A DNA stretch of 64,000 nt from Cloacibacterium normanense (GTDB lineage: Bacteria; Bacteroidota; Bacteroidia; Flavobacteriales; Weeksellaceae): NCBI RefSeq assembly GCF_002943105.1, contig NZ_PTPZ01000007.1, positions 1-64,000 of the forward strand. Reading direction: 5' to 3'. The number at the start of each line of letters is the position of its first letter. The stretch's first letter is position 1. The notes under the pieces are model-generated. The model was not told the DNA's origin. It saw only the letters and a list, made by a program, of their open reading frames with translations, and did no database searches. Position numbers and translations under genes: made by a program. Below are positions 63,832 to 64,000 of this stretch, piece after piece.

Positions 63832-64000
63832 CCATAAAAGTAATCAACAAATCAAAACACGCATTACCAAAATACCAAACTGCACTTTCTGCAGGAATGG
63901 ATTTATATGCTAATACTTCTGAACCCATCACGCTGAAATCTTTAGAAAGAAGATTAATCAGCACAGGATTATTCATTTCATTACCAGAAGGTTACGAAGC
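63828..64000 (+). CDS. dut: dUTP diphosphatase, partial (window end)
   Basis: The first 57 residues. [17 protein letters not shown], then motif [10 protein letters not shown] and the start of the following strand ([19 protein letters not shown]), with the Dut signature. Catalyses dUTP to dUMP and pyrophosphate. Overlaps the flippase stop by 4 bases and is cut by the window end. Confidence 0.93.
   Translation, partial: MTIKVINKSKHALPKYQTALSAGMDLYANTSEPITLKSLERRLISTGLFISLPEGYE

Overview
The window is chromosomal DNA from a low-GC (roughly one third G+C) member of the Bacteroidetes, class Flavobacteriia. It is most like the Weeksellaceae (Chryseobacterium/Cloacibacterium type). Support for this: type IX secretion C-terminal domains (type A at 107-2059, type B at 54638-56758); the three-gene Bacteroidetes succinate dehydrogenase; promoters of the TAnnTTTG type; weak Shine-Dalgarno signals; and many families typical of the phylum (DUF6048, DUF6452, DUF2480, DUF3276, DUF2975, small ribosomal protein THX). 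No rRNA, tRNA, CRISPR array, transposase or phage gene was seen.

Layout. 0.1-7.5 kb: a secreted M43 metalloprotease, a lipoprotein/beta-rich pair (DUF6452-DUF6048), a DUF5117-type zinc protease and rlmD. 7.5-19.1 kb: a thioredoxin-fold lipoprotein without its CXXC, sdhB-sdhA-sdhC, comEC, ppc, a DUF1569/DinB-like gene and lpxB, all on the minus strand. 19.2-27.8 kb, mostly plus strand: DUF2480, a DUF2723-like membrane protein, THX (minus), a duplicated DUF2975 membrane gene with its Cro/CI-type regulator, aspS, a Fic protein with its own putative operators, and an AspT-type transporter. 27.9-36.5 kb: yajC, DUF1573, nusB, an ABC exporter, DUF3276, two lipoproteins, and a membrane-protein/winged-helix regulator group controlled by two near-identical putative operators. 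36.6-50.4 kb: a complete-looking phenylacetate degradation cluster (TetR regulator, paaE, paaA, paaB, paaC, paaD, paaG, paaH, paaI, paaJ, paaY, paaZ and an extra enoyl-CoA hydratase) with three unknown small genes embedded. The phenylacetate-CoA ligase paaK is not in the window. 50.6-64 kb: clpB, an M43 lipoprotein, a T9SS-B adhesin-like protein, a dienoyl-CoA-reductase-like SDR, an M16 peptidase, pyrC, a polysaccharide flippase and the start of dut.

The least ordinary features are regulatory and structural. Nearly every gap longer than about 40 bp inside the paa cluster carries a different low-complexity or palindromic repeat, and one such repeat has entered the paaH reading frame and is translated. 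The fic gene has a 12-bp inverted repeat over its expected -33 region, a second copy inside the gene, and near-identical terminators on both sides. A winged-helix regulator sits between two 25-bp sites of the form ACTTTG-N5-CAAAGT that overlap the -7 promoter boxes of both flanking transcription units. PaaZ is fused to a DUF1569/DinB-like domain. Two longer intergenic segments (21319-21443 and 40501-40680) look like dispersed non-coding elements. All family names come from reading the protein sequences; no database search was run.
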